This document shows, one piece after another, positions 27,148 to 33,181 of a DNA stretch of 33,181 nt. The stretch covers positions 20,068 to 53,248 of the forward strand of contig WOYS01000002.1 of NCBI GenBank assembly GCA_011620645.1. Reading direction: 5' to 3'. The DNA comes from Mycobacterium sp. GTDB taxonomy: Bacteria > Actinomycetota > Actinomycetes > Mycobacteriales > Mycobacteriaceae. Under the pieces are notes generated by a model. That model was given only the letters and a program-made list of their open reading frames with translations. It had not been told where the DNA came from and made no database searches. The position numbers were made by a program, and so were the translations under genes. The first letter of the stretch is position 1, and each line of letters starts with the position of its first letter.

Positions 27148-28018
27148 AAAAACCTTCCTGGGACGCCCGGTGGCCGGCGATCGTGCGCTGATCATGGCGA
27201 TCGTCAACCGCACGCCGGATTCCTTCTACGACCGCGGCGCCACCTTCACCGATGAGGCGGCCAAAGAGGCCGCCCACCGGGTGATCGCGGACGGAGCCGA
27301 CATCGTCGACATCGGCGGGGTCAAAGCGGGACCGGGTAACACCGTCGACCCGGATGAGGAGATCGCCCGCGTGGTGCCGTTCATCGAATGGCTACGCGGT
27401 GCCTATCCCGATCAGCTGATCAGTGTGGACACCTGGCGCGCCACGGTCGCCAGACAGGCATGCGCGGCCGGAGCCGACCTCATCAACGACACCTGGGCCG
27501 GCGCCGATCGTGGCCTGCCCGGGGTTGCTGCGGAGTTCGGCGCGGGACTGGTCTGTTCACACACCGGCGGTGCCGTACCGCGGACCCGGCCTTTCCGGGT
27601 GAACTATGGCATCACCGAACGAGGGGTTGTCGACGCCGTGATCGCGGAGGTGACATCGGCGGCCGAGCAAGCGATGGCGGCAGGAGTTGCCAGGGACGCG
27701 ATCGTGATCGATCCCACCCATGATTTCGGCAAGAACACTTACCACGGCCTTAGTTTATTGCGCCATGTAGAAGATCTTGTAAATACGGGATGGCCGGTCC
27801 TGATGGCCCTGAGCAACAAGGATTTCGTCGGGGAGACTCTGGGTGTGGGACTGACCGAACGCCTGGAAGGCACGCTGGCAGCAACGGCCTTGGCCGCCGC
27901 TGACGGAGCCGCCATGTTCCGCGTGCATGAGGTCGGACCCACTCGACGCGTACTGGAAATGGTCGCGTCGATCCACGGATCGCGTCCGCCGACGCGCACG
28001 GTGAGGGGACTGTCATGA
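27119..28018 (+). CDS. folP2: FolP2, dihydropteroate synthase homologue
   Basis: The 299-aa protein has the pterin-binding TIM-barrel motifs: LIMAIVNRTPDSFYDRG, ADIVDIGGVKAGPG, LISVDTWRATVA, ADLINDTWAG, VCSHTGG, IVIDPTHDFGKNTYH and a C-terminal FRVHEVGPTRRVLEMVASIHG. The usual FolP motif 'GGESTRPG' is GGVKAGPG here. As I recall, FolP2 of M. tuberculosis (Rv1207) and M. leprae is not the main dihydropteroate synthase, so the reaction is uncertain. The N-terminus (MTSQGERSDGKTFLGRPVAG) is built partly from a dispersed-repeat copy; homology proper begins at GRPVAGDRAL. ATG 27119 has GGGAGA upstream. gpgS overlaps the stop by 4 nt (ATGA), so both are translated together. Confidence 0.92.
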   Translation: MTSQGERSDGKTFLGRPVAGDRALIMAIVNRTPDSFYDRGATFTDEAAKEAAHRVIADGADIVDIGGVKAGPGNTVDPDEEIARVVPFIEWLRGAYPDQLISVDTWRATVARQACAAGADLINDTWAGADRGLPGVAAEFGAGLVCSHTGGAVPRTRPFRVNYGITERGVVDAVIAEVTSAAEQAMAAGVARDAIVIDPTHDFGKNTYHGLSLLRHVEDLVNTGWPVLMALSNKDFVGETLGVGLTERLEGTLAATALAAADGAAMFRVHEVGPTRRVLEMVASIHGSRPPTRTVRGLS

Positions 28019-28986
28019 CGGTGATATCGGAGCTGACACCAGAACTGACCGACATCGACGAGACTGACGCGGTGGCAGGGCACCGCTGGATGACGGACCA
28101 CAGTTTCGGACGCCCGTCCTGGACGGTGGAGGAACTGATCGCCGCGAAGGCGGGCCGCACCATCTCCGTGGTCCTACCGGCACTCAACGAAGAAGAGACC
28201 GTCGCCTCGGTGGTGGGAACCATCACCCCGCTGTTGGGCGGACTCGTCGACGAATTGATCGTGCTGGACTCCGGTTCCACCGATGACACCGAGATCCGCG
28301 CTGTCGCAGCGGGCGCCCGGGTGATCAGCCGCGAGGTCGCGCTGCCCGAACTGGCGCCCTTGCCGGGTAAGGGCGAGGTGCTGTGGCGCTCGCTGGCCGC
28401 CACCACCGGTGACCTGGTGGTGTTCGTCGACTCCGACCTGATCGACCCCGACCCGATGTTCGTGCCCAAGCTGCTCGGACCGCTGCTGACCACCGACGGT
28501 GTGCACCTGGTCAAGGGTTTCTACCGGCGCCCGCTCAAGGTCAGTGGCAGCGAGGATGCCAACGGGGGCGGCCGGGTCACCGAACTGGTCGCCCGTCCGC
28601 TGCTGGCCGCGCTGCGCCCCGAGCTGACCTGCCTGTTGCAGCCGCTGGGTGGCGAATACGCAGGCACCCGCGAATTGCTGAACTCCGTGCCGTTCGCGCC
28701 GGGCTACGGCGTTGAAATCGGCCTGCTGATCGACACCTACAACCGATACGGTCTCGACGGGATCGCACAGGTCAACCTGGGGGTTCGCATCCACCGCAAC
28801 CGGCCGCTCACCGAATTGGCCACCATGAGCCGCCAGGTCATCGCCACGATGTTGTCGCGCTGCGGGATCGAGGACTCTGGCGTCGGACTGACCCAGTTCT
28901 TCGCCGACGGGCAGGACTACACCTCGCGCACGTCCCCGGTATCGCTTGTCGACCGGCCGCCGATGAACACTCTGCGCCCGCGTTAG
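28015..28986 (+). CDS. gpgS: GpgS, glucosyl-3-phosphoglycerate synthase
   Basis: This GT-A glycosyltransferase (family GT81) makes glucosyl-3-phosphoglycerate from a nucleotide-glucose and 3-phosphoglycerate, the first step of methylglucose lipopolysaccharide synthesis. The 323-aa sequence (324 in M. tuberculosis Rv1208 as I recall) has SVVLPALNEEETV, VLDSGSTDDT, the metal-binding DSD at 139-141 (VVFVDSDLIDPDP), GFYRRPL and GYGVEIGLLID. It begins at ATG 28015, overlapping the folP2 stop. The DivIVA-like gene begins 39 nt later. glgA/glgM and glgC, in the same alpha-glucan network, lie 1.4 kb and 2.7 kb downstream. Confidence 0.96.
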   Translation: MTVISELTPELTDIDETDAVAGHRWMTDHSFGRPSWTVEELIAAKAGRTISVVLPALNEEETVASVVGTITPLLGGLVDELIVLDSGSTDDTEIRAVAAGARVISREVALPELAPLPGKGEVLWRSLAATTGDLVVFVDSDLIDPDPMFVPKLLGPLLTTDGVHLVKGFYRRPLKVSGSEDANGGGRVTELVARPLLAALRPELTCLLQPLGGEYAGTRELLNSVPFAPGYGVEIGLLIDTYNRYGLDGIAQVNLGVRIHRNRPLTELATMSRQVIATMLSRCGIEDSGVGLTQFFADGQDYTSRTSPVSLVDRPPMNTLRPR

Positions 28987-29025
28987 CGATCTTCACCTGT
29001 CACACCGGTAGGGCAGTATCGAGAT

Positions 29026-29382
29026 GTGACGCTGATACTGCTGTACCTGGTGGTGCTGGTCCTCGTCGGCACGGTGTTGTTTGCCCTGGGCAGTGTGCTG
29101 TTCGGTCGTGGCGAGCAATTACCGCCGCTGCCGAACGCCACGACGGCGACATTGCTGCCCGCCTCCGGAGTCACCGGGCTCGATGTCGATGACGTGAAGT
29201 TCACCCAGACGCTGCGTGGTTACAAGACCAGCGAGGTTGACTGGGTGCTGGACCGTCTCGGTGCCGAACTCGATTCGCTGCGTGGCGAGTTGGCGGCGCT
29301 GCGGGCCGCCCACGGACTGGCCGACGCCGATGACCGGCCTGCCGTGCATGAGCCTGCACACGCCCGGCCGGACGAACCGTGA
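29026..29382 (+). CDS. Rv1209-like membrane protein with DivIVA-type domain
   Basis: The 118-aa protein has one N-terminal membrane helix (LILLYLVVLVLVGTVLFALG) and a short linker. Then comes a DivIVA-like motif, GLDVDDVKFTQTLRGYKTSE followed by VDWVLDRLGAELDSLRGELAAL, which should form a coiled coil on the cytoplasmic side. The tail is acidic, His/Pro-rich and disordered. DivIVA-type proteins in mycobacteria scaffold polar growth (Wag31); a small membrane-anchored version could be a partner, but that is inference. The GTG at 29026 is the only start that keeps the helix complete. It overlaps tagA by 4 nt (GTGA). M. tuberculosis Rv1209 has the same size and place. Confidence 0.88.
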   Translation: MTLILLYLVVLVLVGTVLFALGSVLFGRGEQLPPLPNATTATLLPASGVTGLDVDDVKFTQTLRGYKTSEVDWVLDRLGAELDSLRGELAALRAAHGLADADDRPAVHEPAHARPDEP

Positions 29383-29963
29383 GTGCGCAGGCCGCTGATG
29401 ACGGGCAGGTCCGATGTGGCTGGGCGCCAATCGATTCGAGCCCGAATGCGGTGCTCTACCGGGACTACCACGACACCGAATGGGGTCAACGGCTGCGGGG
29501 CACCATGCCGTTGTTCGAGCGGGTCAGCCTGGAGGCCTTTCAGAGCGGCCTGTCCTGGTTGACCATTTTGCGCAAGCGTGACGGTTTTCGGCACGCGTTC
29601 AAGGGGTTCGACGTCGCCAAGGTGGCGCGGTTCACCGATCGCGACATTGCCCGTTTGATGGAGGACGCCGCGATCGTGCGCAACCGCGCGAAGATCGAGG
29701 CGACCATCAACAACGCCCGCGCGATCGCGGACCTCGATGTCGACCTCTCCGATTTGCTGTGGTCGTTCGCTCCGCCCGCCCGGCCGCGGCCGGCGGACCT
29801 GGCTCAGGTACCCGCGGTCACGCCCGAATCGACTGCCATGGCCAAGGAACTCAAACGTCGGGGCTTCCGGTTCGTGGGGCCGACGACGGCCTATGCGTTG
29901 ATGCAGGCCACCGGAATGGTCGACGATCACCTCGTGTCCTGCTGGGTGCCTGCGGCGGTCTGA
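29379..29963 (+). CDS. tagA: TagA, DNA-3-methyladenine glycosylase I
   Basis: This DNA repair enzyme excises 3-methyladenine. The 194-aa protein shows the TAG zinc site (Cys13, His31 in RDYHDTEWG, His184 and Cys188 in DDHLVSCW), the catalytic Glu52 in SLEAFQSGLSWLTIL, LRKRDGFRHAFKGFD, IVRNRAKIEATINNARA and the helix-hairpin-helix-like FRFVGPTTAYALMQATGMV. It starts at GTG 29379, overlapping the DivIVA-like gene, so the two are coupled. It matches M. tuberculosis Rv1210. Confidence 0.95.
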   Translation: MSAQAADDGQVRCGWAPIDSSPNAVLYRDYHDTEWGQRLRGTMPLFERVSLEAFQSGLSWLTILRKRDGFRHAFKGFDVAKVARFTDRDIARLMEDAAIVRNRAKIEATINNARAIADLDVDLSDLLWSFAPPARPRPADLAQVPAVTPESTAMAKELKRRGFRFVGPTTAYALMQATGMVDDHLVSCWVPAAV

Positions 29964-30036
29964 GCGCTATCCATCCGGTCACGGTCGGGGCTCATCGCCG
30001 GGTCTTTTCACACCACAGCGCCGCGATAGGGAACAA

Positions 30037-30042
30037 TAGGAT
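30037..30042 (+). promoter_or_regulatory. Putative -10 box of the DUF3117 gene
   Basis: TAGGAT lies in the 163-nt gap after tagA and would start transcription near 30049, leaving a leader of about 78 nt. That leader has a small hairpin-forming stretch near 30063-30078 and a GGAGG ribosome site near 30112. Confidence 0.3.
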
Positions 30043-30126
30043 GAGTTAAGTAGCAATTCTGTGCCGGTATAGGCCGGCTTGATCGGGTCCGTCCACGCGG
30101 GCCGGCTCATGCGGAGGGAGCACGCA

Positions 30127-30303
30127 ATGGCGGCGATGAAGCCCCGGACCGGTGACGGTCCATTGGAAGCGACCAAAGAGGGGCGCGGCATCGTCATGCG
30201 GGTACCACTGGAAGGTGGTGGGCGGCTCGTCGTGGAACTCACCCCGGATGAGGCCGCTGCACTCGGCGAGGAACTCAGAGCCGTCACCACCCCGGCCGGA
30301 TAG
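30127..30303 (+). CDS. DUF3117 small protein (Rv1211-like)
   Basis: The 58-aa protein (MAAMKPRTGDGPLEATKEGR, then GIVMRVPLEGGGRLVVELTP, then DEAAALGEELRAV) is a full-length DUF3117 member, a very conserved small actinobacterial family. The function is not established; M. tuberculosis Rv1211 has been called a calmodulin-like protein, though no EF-hand is visible here. A GGAGG about 10 nt upstream decides for ATG 30127. The in-frame ATG at 30079 gives 74 aa, near the annotated M. tuberculosis size, but the extra residues do not belong to the domain. It is convergent with glgA, with 34 nt between stops. Confidence 0.92.
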   Translation: MAAMKPRTGDGPLEATKEGRGIVMRVPLEGGGRLVVELTPDEAAALGEELRAVTTPAG

Positions 30304-30307
30304 TTCT

Positions 30308-30336
30308 GGCGGGGCGCAGCGCAGCGACCCCCGGGG
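30308..30336. repeat. Diverged relative of the dispersed repeat between convergent genes
   Basis: GGCGGG, then an AGCGCAGCGACC core, then a G-rich end resembles the reverse complement of the 27-bp repeat of dapD (which has AGCGAAGCGACC). It lies between the DUF3117 and glgA stops. The similarity is partial and could be compositional. Confidence 0.35.
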
Positions 30337-30337
30337 T

Positions 30338-31501
30338 CTAGCTGGTGACCAGGTTGTAGATCCGTAGGGTCTCCTCGGCGATGTGCGCCCAGGAGAACTC
30401 CTCGATACACCGCTGCCGTCCCGCCGCTCCGTAGCTTTGCGCGCGCTGCGGGTCGGCGACCAAGGCGTTGACGGCTTCGGCCAATCGGGTCTCGAAGGAC
30501 ACGGCGTCAGTCGCGTCGTAATGGACCAATAACCCGGTCTCGTGATCGGCGACCACCTCGGGAATGCCGCCGACATCGGAGGCGACCACCGCAGTCGAAC
30601 AAGCCATCGCCTCCAGATTCACGATACCCAGCGGTTCGTACACCGACGGGCACACGAAAACTGTTGATGCGGACAGAATTTCGCGAATTCTACCGGTGGG
30701 CAGCATCTCGCGCACCCAGAACACTCCGGACCGCGCCGCGGCCAGATCCTGAACCGCGGAGCCGATCTCCGCGGCGATCTCCGGGGTATCGGGAGCGCCG
30801 GCGCACAGCACCAGCTGGATCTCGGGGTCGAACCGGTGCGCCGCGGCGACCAGATGCGCGACGCCCTTCTGCCGGGTGATCCGGCCGACGAACGCCACGA
30901 TCGGCCGGCTCGGGTCGACGCCGAGTTCGGCCAGCACCGAACCGTCGGGCTCCGGCGACGTCGGGTACCAGACCGCAGTGTCGATCCCGTTGCGCACCAC
31001 ATGCACCCGGGCGGGGTCCAGCGCCGGATAGGTGGCCAGTACGTCGTTGCGCATCCCTGAGCTGACGGAGATCACCGCGTCGGCCGCTTCGACGGCTGTG
31101 CGTTCCACCCAGGAGGACACCCGGTAACCGCCGCCGAGCTGCTCGGCCTTCCACGGCCGCATCGGCTCCAGTGAATGTGCGGTCAGCACGTGGGGAATGC
31201 CGTGCAGCAGCGAGGCCAGGTGGCCGGCCATCCCGGTGTACCAGGTGTGCGAATGCGCGACGGTCGCACCGGCGGCGGCGTCGGCCATCACCAGGTCGGC
31301 CGACAGCGTGGACAGCGCCGGGTTGGCCTTCTTGAGCGCCGGGTCGGGTGCGGCCACGATCGCGGTGTCCCGCGGTGCGCCCATGCAATGCACGTCGACC
31401 TCACACAGCCGTCGCAGCTGGGCGACGAGTTCCGTCACATGCACGCCGGCTCCACCGTAGACCTCCGGCGGATACTCCCGAGACATCATCGCCACCCGCA
31501 T
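30338..31501 (-). CDS. glgM: GlgA/GlgM, GT4 alpha-maltose-1-phosphate (glycogen) synthase
   Basis: This GT-B, family GT4 glucosyltransferase is annotated as GlgA in older work. The M. tuberculosis enzyme (Rv1212c) is now known to make maltose 1-phosphate from ADP-glucose and glucose 1-phosphate for the GlgE route. The 387 aa equal the M. tuberculosis length. The N-terminal SREYPPEVYGGAGVHVTELV binds the acceptor. The C-terminal half has VAFVGRITRQKGVAHLV, and CPSVYEPLGIVNLEAMACST with the two glutamates of the EX7E motif. I chose ATG 31501 (MRVAMMSREYPP), 7 nt after a TACCGT box; the frame runs to 31537. glgC, which supplies ADP-glucose, is divergent 163 nt away. Confidence 0.95.
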   Translation of the reverse strand: MRVAMMSREYPPEVYGGAGVHVTELVAQLRRLCEVDVHCMGAPRDTAIVAAPDPALKKANPALSTLSADLVMADAAAGATVAHSHTWYTGMAGHLASLLHGIPHVLTAHSLEPMRPWKAEQLGGGYRVSSWVERTAVEAADAVISVSSGMRNDVLATYPALDPARVHVVRNGIDTAVWYPTSPEPDGSVLAELGVDPSRPIVAFVGRITRQKGVAHLVAAAHRFDPEIQLVLCAGAPDTPEIAAEIGSAVQDLAAARSGVFWVREMLPTGRIREILSASTVFVCPSVYEPLGIVNLEAMACSTAVVASDVGGIPEVVADHETGLLVHYDATDAVSFETRLAEAVNALVADPQRAQSYGAAGRQRCIEEFSWAHIAEETLRIYNLVTS

Positions 31502-31508
31502 GGTGTGC

Positions 31509-31514
31509 ACGGTA
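31509..31514 (-). promoter_or_regulatory. Putative glgA/glgM -10 box (leaderless)
   Basis: On the minus strand TACCGT is followed by 7 nt and the ATG at 31501. No Shine-Dalgarno is seen. Confidence 0.4.
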
Positions 31515-31652
31515 ACGGCCGACCGTTCGCGGCGCACCTCCGATCCGCTCAGCGCGTCATGTCAGAGCCCAAAACTGTTCACGAGCACCCAAACACCCTG
31601 ACACGCAGGACTTAGATCGGGCGATTGGCTAGCCGCACCGCTGTGCGACCGA

Positions 31653-31658
31653 TAGGTT
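31653..31658 (+). promoter_or_regulatory. Putative glgC -10 box (leaderless)
   Basis: TAGGTT, the same hexamer as before the LOG gene, is followed by 6 nt and the glgC ATG at 31665. No Shine-Dalgarno is seen. Confidence 0.4.
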
Positions 31659-31664
31659 GGCAGC

Positions 31665-32879
31665 ATGAGGGAAGCGCCACATGTGCTGGGCATCGTCCTG
31701 GCGGGCGGGGAGGGCAAGCGGCTTTACCCGCTGACGGCAGACCGGGCGAAGCCGGCCGTGCCGTTCGGCGGCGGCTACCGGCTCATCGACTTTGTCCTCT
31801 CCAATCTCGTGAACGCACGGTTCTTGCGGATCTGTGTTCTCACGCAATACAAATCGCATTCGCTCGACCGGCACATCTCGCAGAACTGGCGACTGTCGGG
31901 ATTGGCGGGCGAATACATCACGCCGGTGCCGGCCCAGCAGCGACTCGGTCCGCGCTGGTACACCGGCTCCGCGGATGCGATCTATCAGTCGATGAACCTG
32001 ATCTACGACGAAGATCCGGACTACATCGTGATCTTCGGCGCCGATCACGTGTATCGGATGGACCCCGAGCAGATGCTGCAGCACCACATCGAGAGTGGCG
32101 CCGGCGCGACAGTGGCCGGTATCCGGGTTCCTCGCGCGGAGGCCTCCGCCTTCGGCTGTATCGACGCCGACGAATCGGGCCGGATCCGCGGCTGGGTGGA
32201 GAAACCGGCCGATCCGCCGGGTACCCCCGACGATCCCGAGTCGACCTTCGCGTCGATGGGCAATTACATCTTCACCACCAAGGTGCTCGTCGACGCCATC
32301 AAGGCCGACGCCGACGAGGACCATTCCGACCACGACATGGGCGGGGACATCATTCCGCGGCTGGTGGCCGACGGAATGGCCTCGGTCTACGACTTCGAAG
32401 ACAACGAGGTGCCCGGCGCGACCGAACGCGACCATGCCTACTGGCGCGATGTGGGCACGCTGGACGCGTTCTACGACGCGCACATGGATCTGGTTTCCGT
32501 GCACCCCGTGTTCAACCTCTACAACAAGCGCTGGCCGATCCGCGGTGGCTCGGAGAATCTGGCGCCCGCCAAGTTCGTCAACGGTGGCTCCGCGCAGGAG
32601 TCCGTGGTGGGCGCGGGCAGCATCATCTCAGCGGCATCCGTCCGCAATTCGGTGCTGTCATCCAACGTTGCGATCGACGACGGGGCGATCGTCGAGGGCA
32701 GCGTGCTGATGCCCGGCGTGCGCATCGGTCGCGGCGCGGTGGTGCGCAGGGCAATCCTGGACAAGAACGTCGTCGTCGGACCCGGTGAGATGGTCGGCGT
32801 CGACCTGGACAAGGATCGCGAACGCTTCTCCATCAGCTCCGGCGGCATCGTCGCCGTCGGCAAGGGTGTGTGGATCTAG
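31665..32879 (+). CDS. glgC: GlgC, glucose-1-phosphate adenylyltransferase
   Basis: This enzyme makes ADP-glucose from ATP and glucose 1-phosphate, the donor for glycogen, capsular alpha-glucan and GlgM. The 404-aa product has the nucleotidyltransferase start [20 protein letters not shown], the [15 protein letters not shown] segment, [37 protein letters not shown] and SMGNYIF. It ends with a beta-helix domain ([20 protein letters not shown]). The ATG at 31665 ([10 protein letters not shown]) is as in M. tuberculosis Rv1213. It ends in a CTAG shared with the convergent DUF4126 gene. Confidence 0.96.
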   Translation: MREAPHVLGIVLAGGEGKRLYPLTADRAKPAVPFGGGYRLIDFVLSNLVNARFLRICVLTQYKSHSLDRHISQNWRLSGLAGEYITPVPAQQRLGPRWYTGSADAIYQSMNLIYDEDPDYIVIFGADHVYRMDPEQMLQHHIESGAGATVAGIRVPRAEASAFGCIDADESGRIRGWVEKPADPPGTPDDPESTFASMGNYIFTTKVLVDAIKADADEDHSDHDMGGDIIPRLVADGMASVYDFEDNEVPGATERDHAYWRDVGTLDAFYDAHMDLVSVHPVFNLYNKRWPIRGGSENLAPAKFVNGGSAQESVVGAGSIISAASVRNSVLSSNVAIDDGAIVEGSVLMPGVRIGRGAVVRRAILDKNVVVGPGEMVGVDLDKDRERFSISSGGIVAVGKGVWI

Positions 32880-33181
32880 GTTTGCGCCTCAGGGCGGCGT
32901 CGTCGGCGCCACCGCCACACCTGGAACACCGCGGCGGCGACCACGGCCAGCGCCACCAGCACCAGTAGTGGCAGCAGCAATGACACGAACACCAGTCCCA
33001 CGCTGGTGATGTCTTCGGCGGTGCTCAACACCGGTGCCGCCATACCCGCGGAACCGATGTTGGCCACCGGGCGCACCGCGGATTTGGTCAGCGACACGAT
33101 GAGCGCGGTCACGATGCCGATGACGACGCCGATCCACTGCCCCGAGGACGCGAAGGCGTCGGGGTCGGCAACGGCGGCGGT
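32876..33181 (-). CDS. DUF4126-like membrane protein, C-terminal part
   Basis: The minus-strand frame is open to the right edge, giving the last 101 residues. They read [40 protein letters not shown], then [18 protein letters not shown] and a strongly hydrophobic helix ([20 protein letters not shown]) with a basic tail ([13 protein letters not shown]). The 'PVLSTAED' and following helix are as I recall for DUF4126 membrane proteins of unknown function. The N-terminus is outside the window. Its TAG stop shares the palindrome CTAG with the glgC stop. Confidence 0.75.
   Translation of the reverse strand, partial: TAAVADPDAFASSGQWIGVVIGIVTALIVSLTKSAVRPVANIGSAGMAAPVLSTAEDITSVGLVFVSLLLPLLVLVALAVVAAAVFQVWRWRRRRRPEAQT

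Noticed and set aside
25724-27277. Minus-strand 517-codon frame opposite fadD6
   Set aside because: Shadow frame; fadD6 on the plus strand has all expected motifs.
29762-29785. GTCGTTCGCTCCGCCCGCC in tagA as another dispersed repeat copy
   Set aside because: Differs in the core and encodes ordinary tagA residues; likely chance similarity.
30326-30338. Palindrome GACCCCCGGGGTC as a terminator between DUF3117 and glgA
   Set aside because: No usable loop and no T-tract on either strand; probably GC-rich chance or part of the repeat-like stretch.

Overview
The window is high-GC, densely packed actinobacterial DNA. It almost certainly comes from a non-tuberculous, rapid-growing mycobacterium (Mycobacterium sensu lato / Mycolicibacterium). 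The backbone follows the order I remember for M. tuberculosis Rv1170 to Rv1213: mshB, an Rv1171-like gene, fbiC, fadH, fdxC, dapC, pruC, pruA-pruB, fadD36, dapD, dapE, a LOG-family gene, fadD6, folP2, gpgS, an Rv1209-like gene, tagA, an Rv1211/DUF3117 gene, glgA/glgM and glgC. Lengths such as 856 aa for FbiC and 387 aa for GlgA/GlgM equal the remembered M. tuberculosis lengths. No PE/PPE, ESX, polyketide or IS1081 genes of the kind that interrupt this order in M. tuberculosis are seen.

Layout: 1-2.7 kb holds a partial membrane protein (-), mshB (mycothiol synthesis), a candidate 32-aa small protein, a small membrane protein and a secreted Pro/Lys-tailed protein (-). 2.9-6.1 kb holds fbiC (F420 precursor synthesis) and a YceI-family gene. 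6.1-10 kb holds fadH (-), a degenerate PadR-like regulator with a striking candidate operator, and the fdxC-dapC pair. 10-15 kb is a minus-strand block: a NarL/NarX-type two-component system, a carotenoid oxygenase, and pruC. 15-17.6 kb is the proline catabolic operon pruA-pruB. 17.6-20 kb is variable: a twice-deleted NCS2 purine/uracil permease pseudogene, a secreted protein and a NUDIX hydrolase. 20-23.6 kb holds fadD36 and the divergent lysine/meso-DAP genes dapD and dapE. 23.7-24.5 kb holds an EspC-like type VII secretion substrate. 24.7-33.2 kb holds the LOG gene, fadD6, folP2-gpgS, the Rv1209-like gene and tagA, DUF3117, the divergent glgA/glgM and glgC, and the end of a DUF4126 membrane protein.

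The genes group by pathway: F420 and mycothiol redox cofactors; cell-wall meso-DAP (dapC, dapD, dapE); proline oxidation; and methylglucose lipopolysaccharide/alpha-glucan synthesis (gpgS, glgA/glgM, glgC).

The unexplained signals are mostly between and under the genes. (1) A short dispersed repeat with core GTCGCTTCGCTC sits inside dapD in frame, in the dapD/dapE promoter gap, in two copies around the folP2 start codon, and in the first ORF. (2) A series of TANNNT boxes lies 6-8 nt before start codons that lack a Shine-Dalgarno, implying many leaderless mRNAs, including two that overlap head to head. (3) A PadR-like regulator remnant lies beside an intact-looking operator. (4) Small upstream ORFs precede the Rv1171-like gene and folP2. 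I do not see a clear new multi-gene defence or metabolic system.
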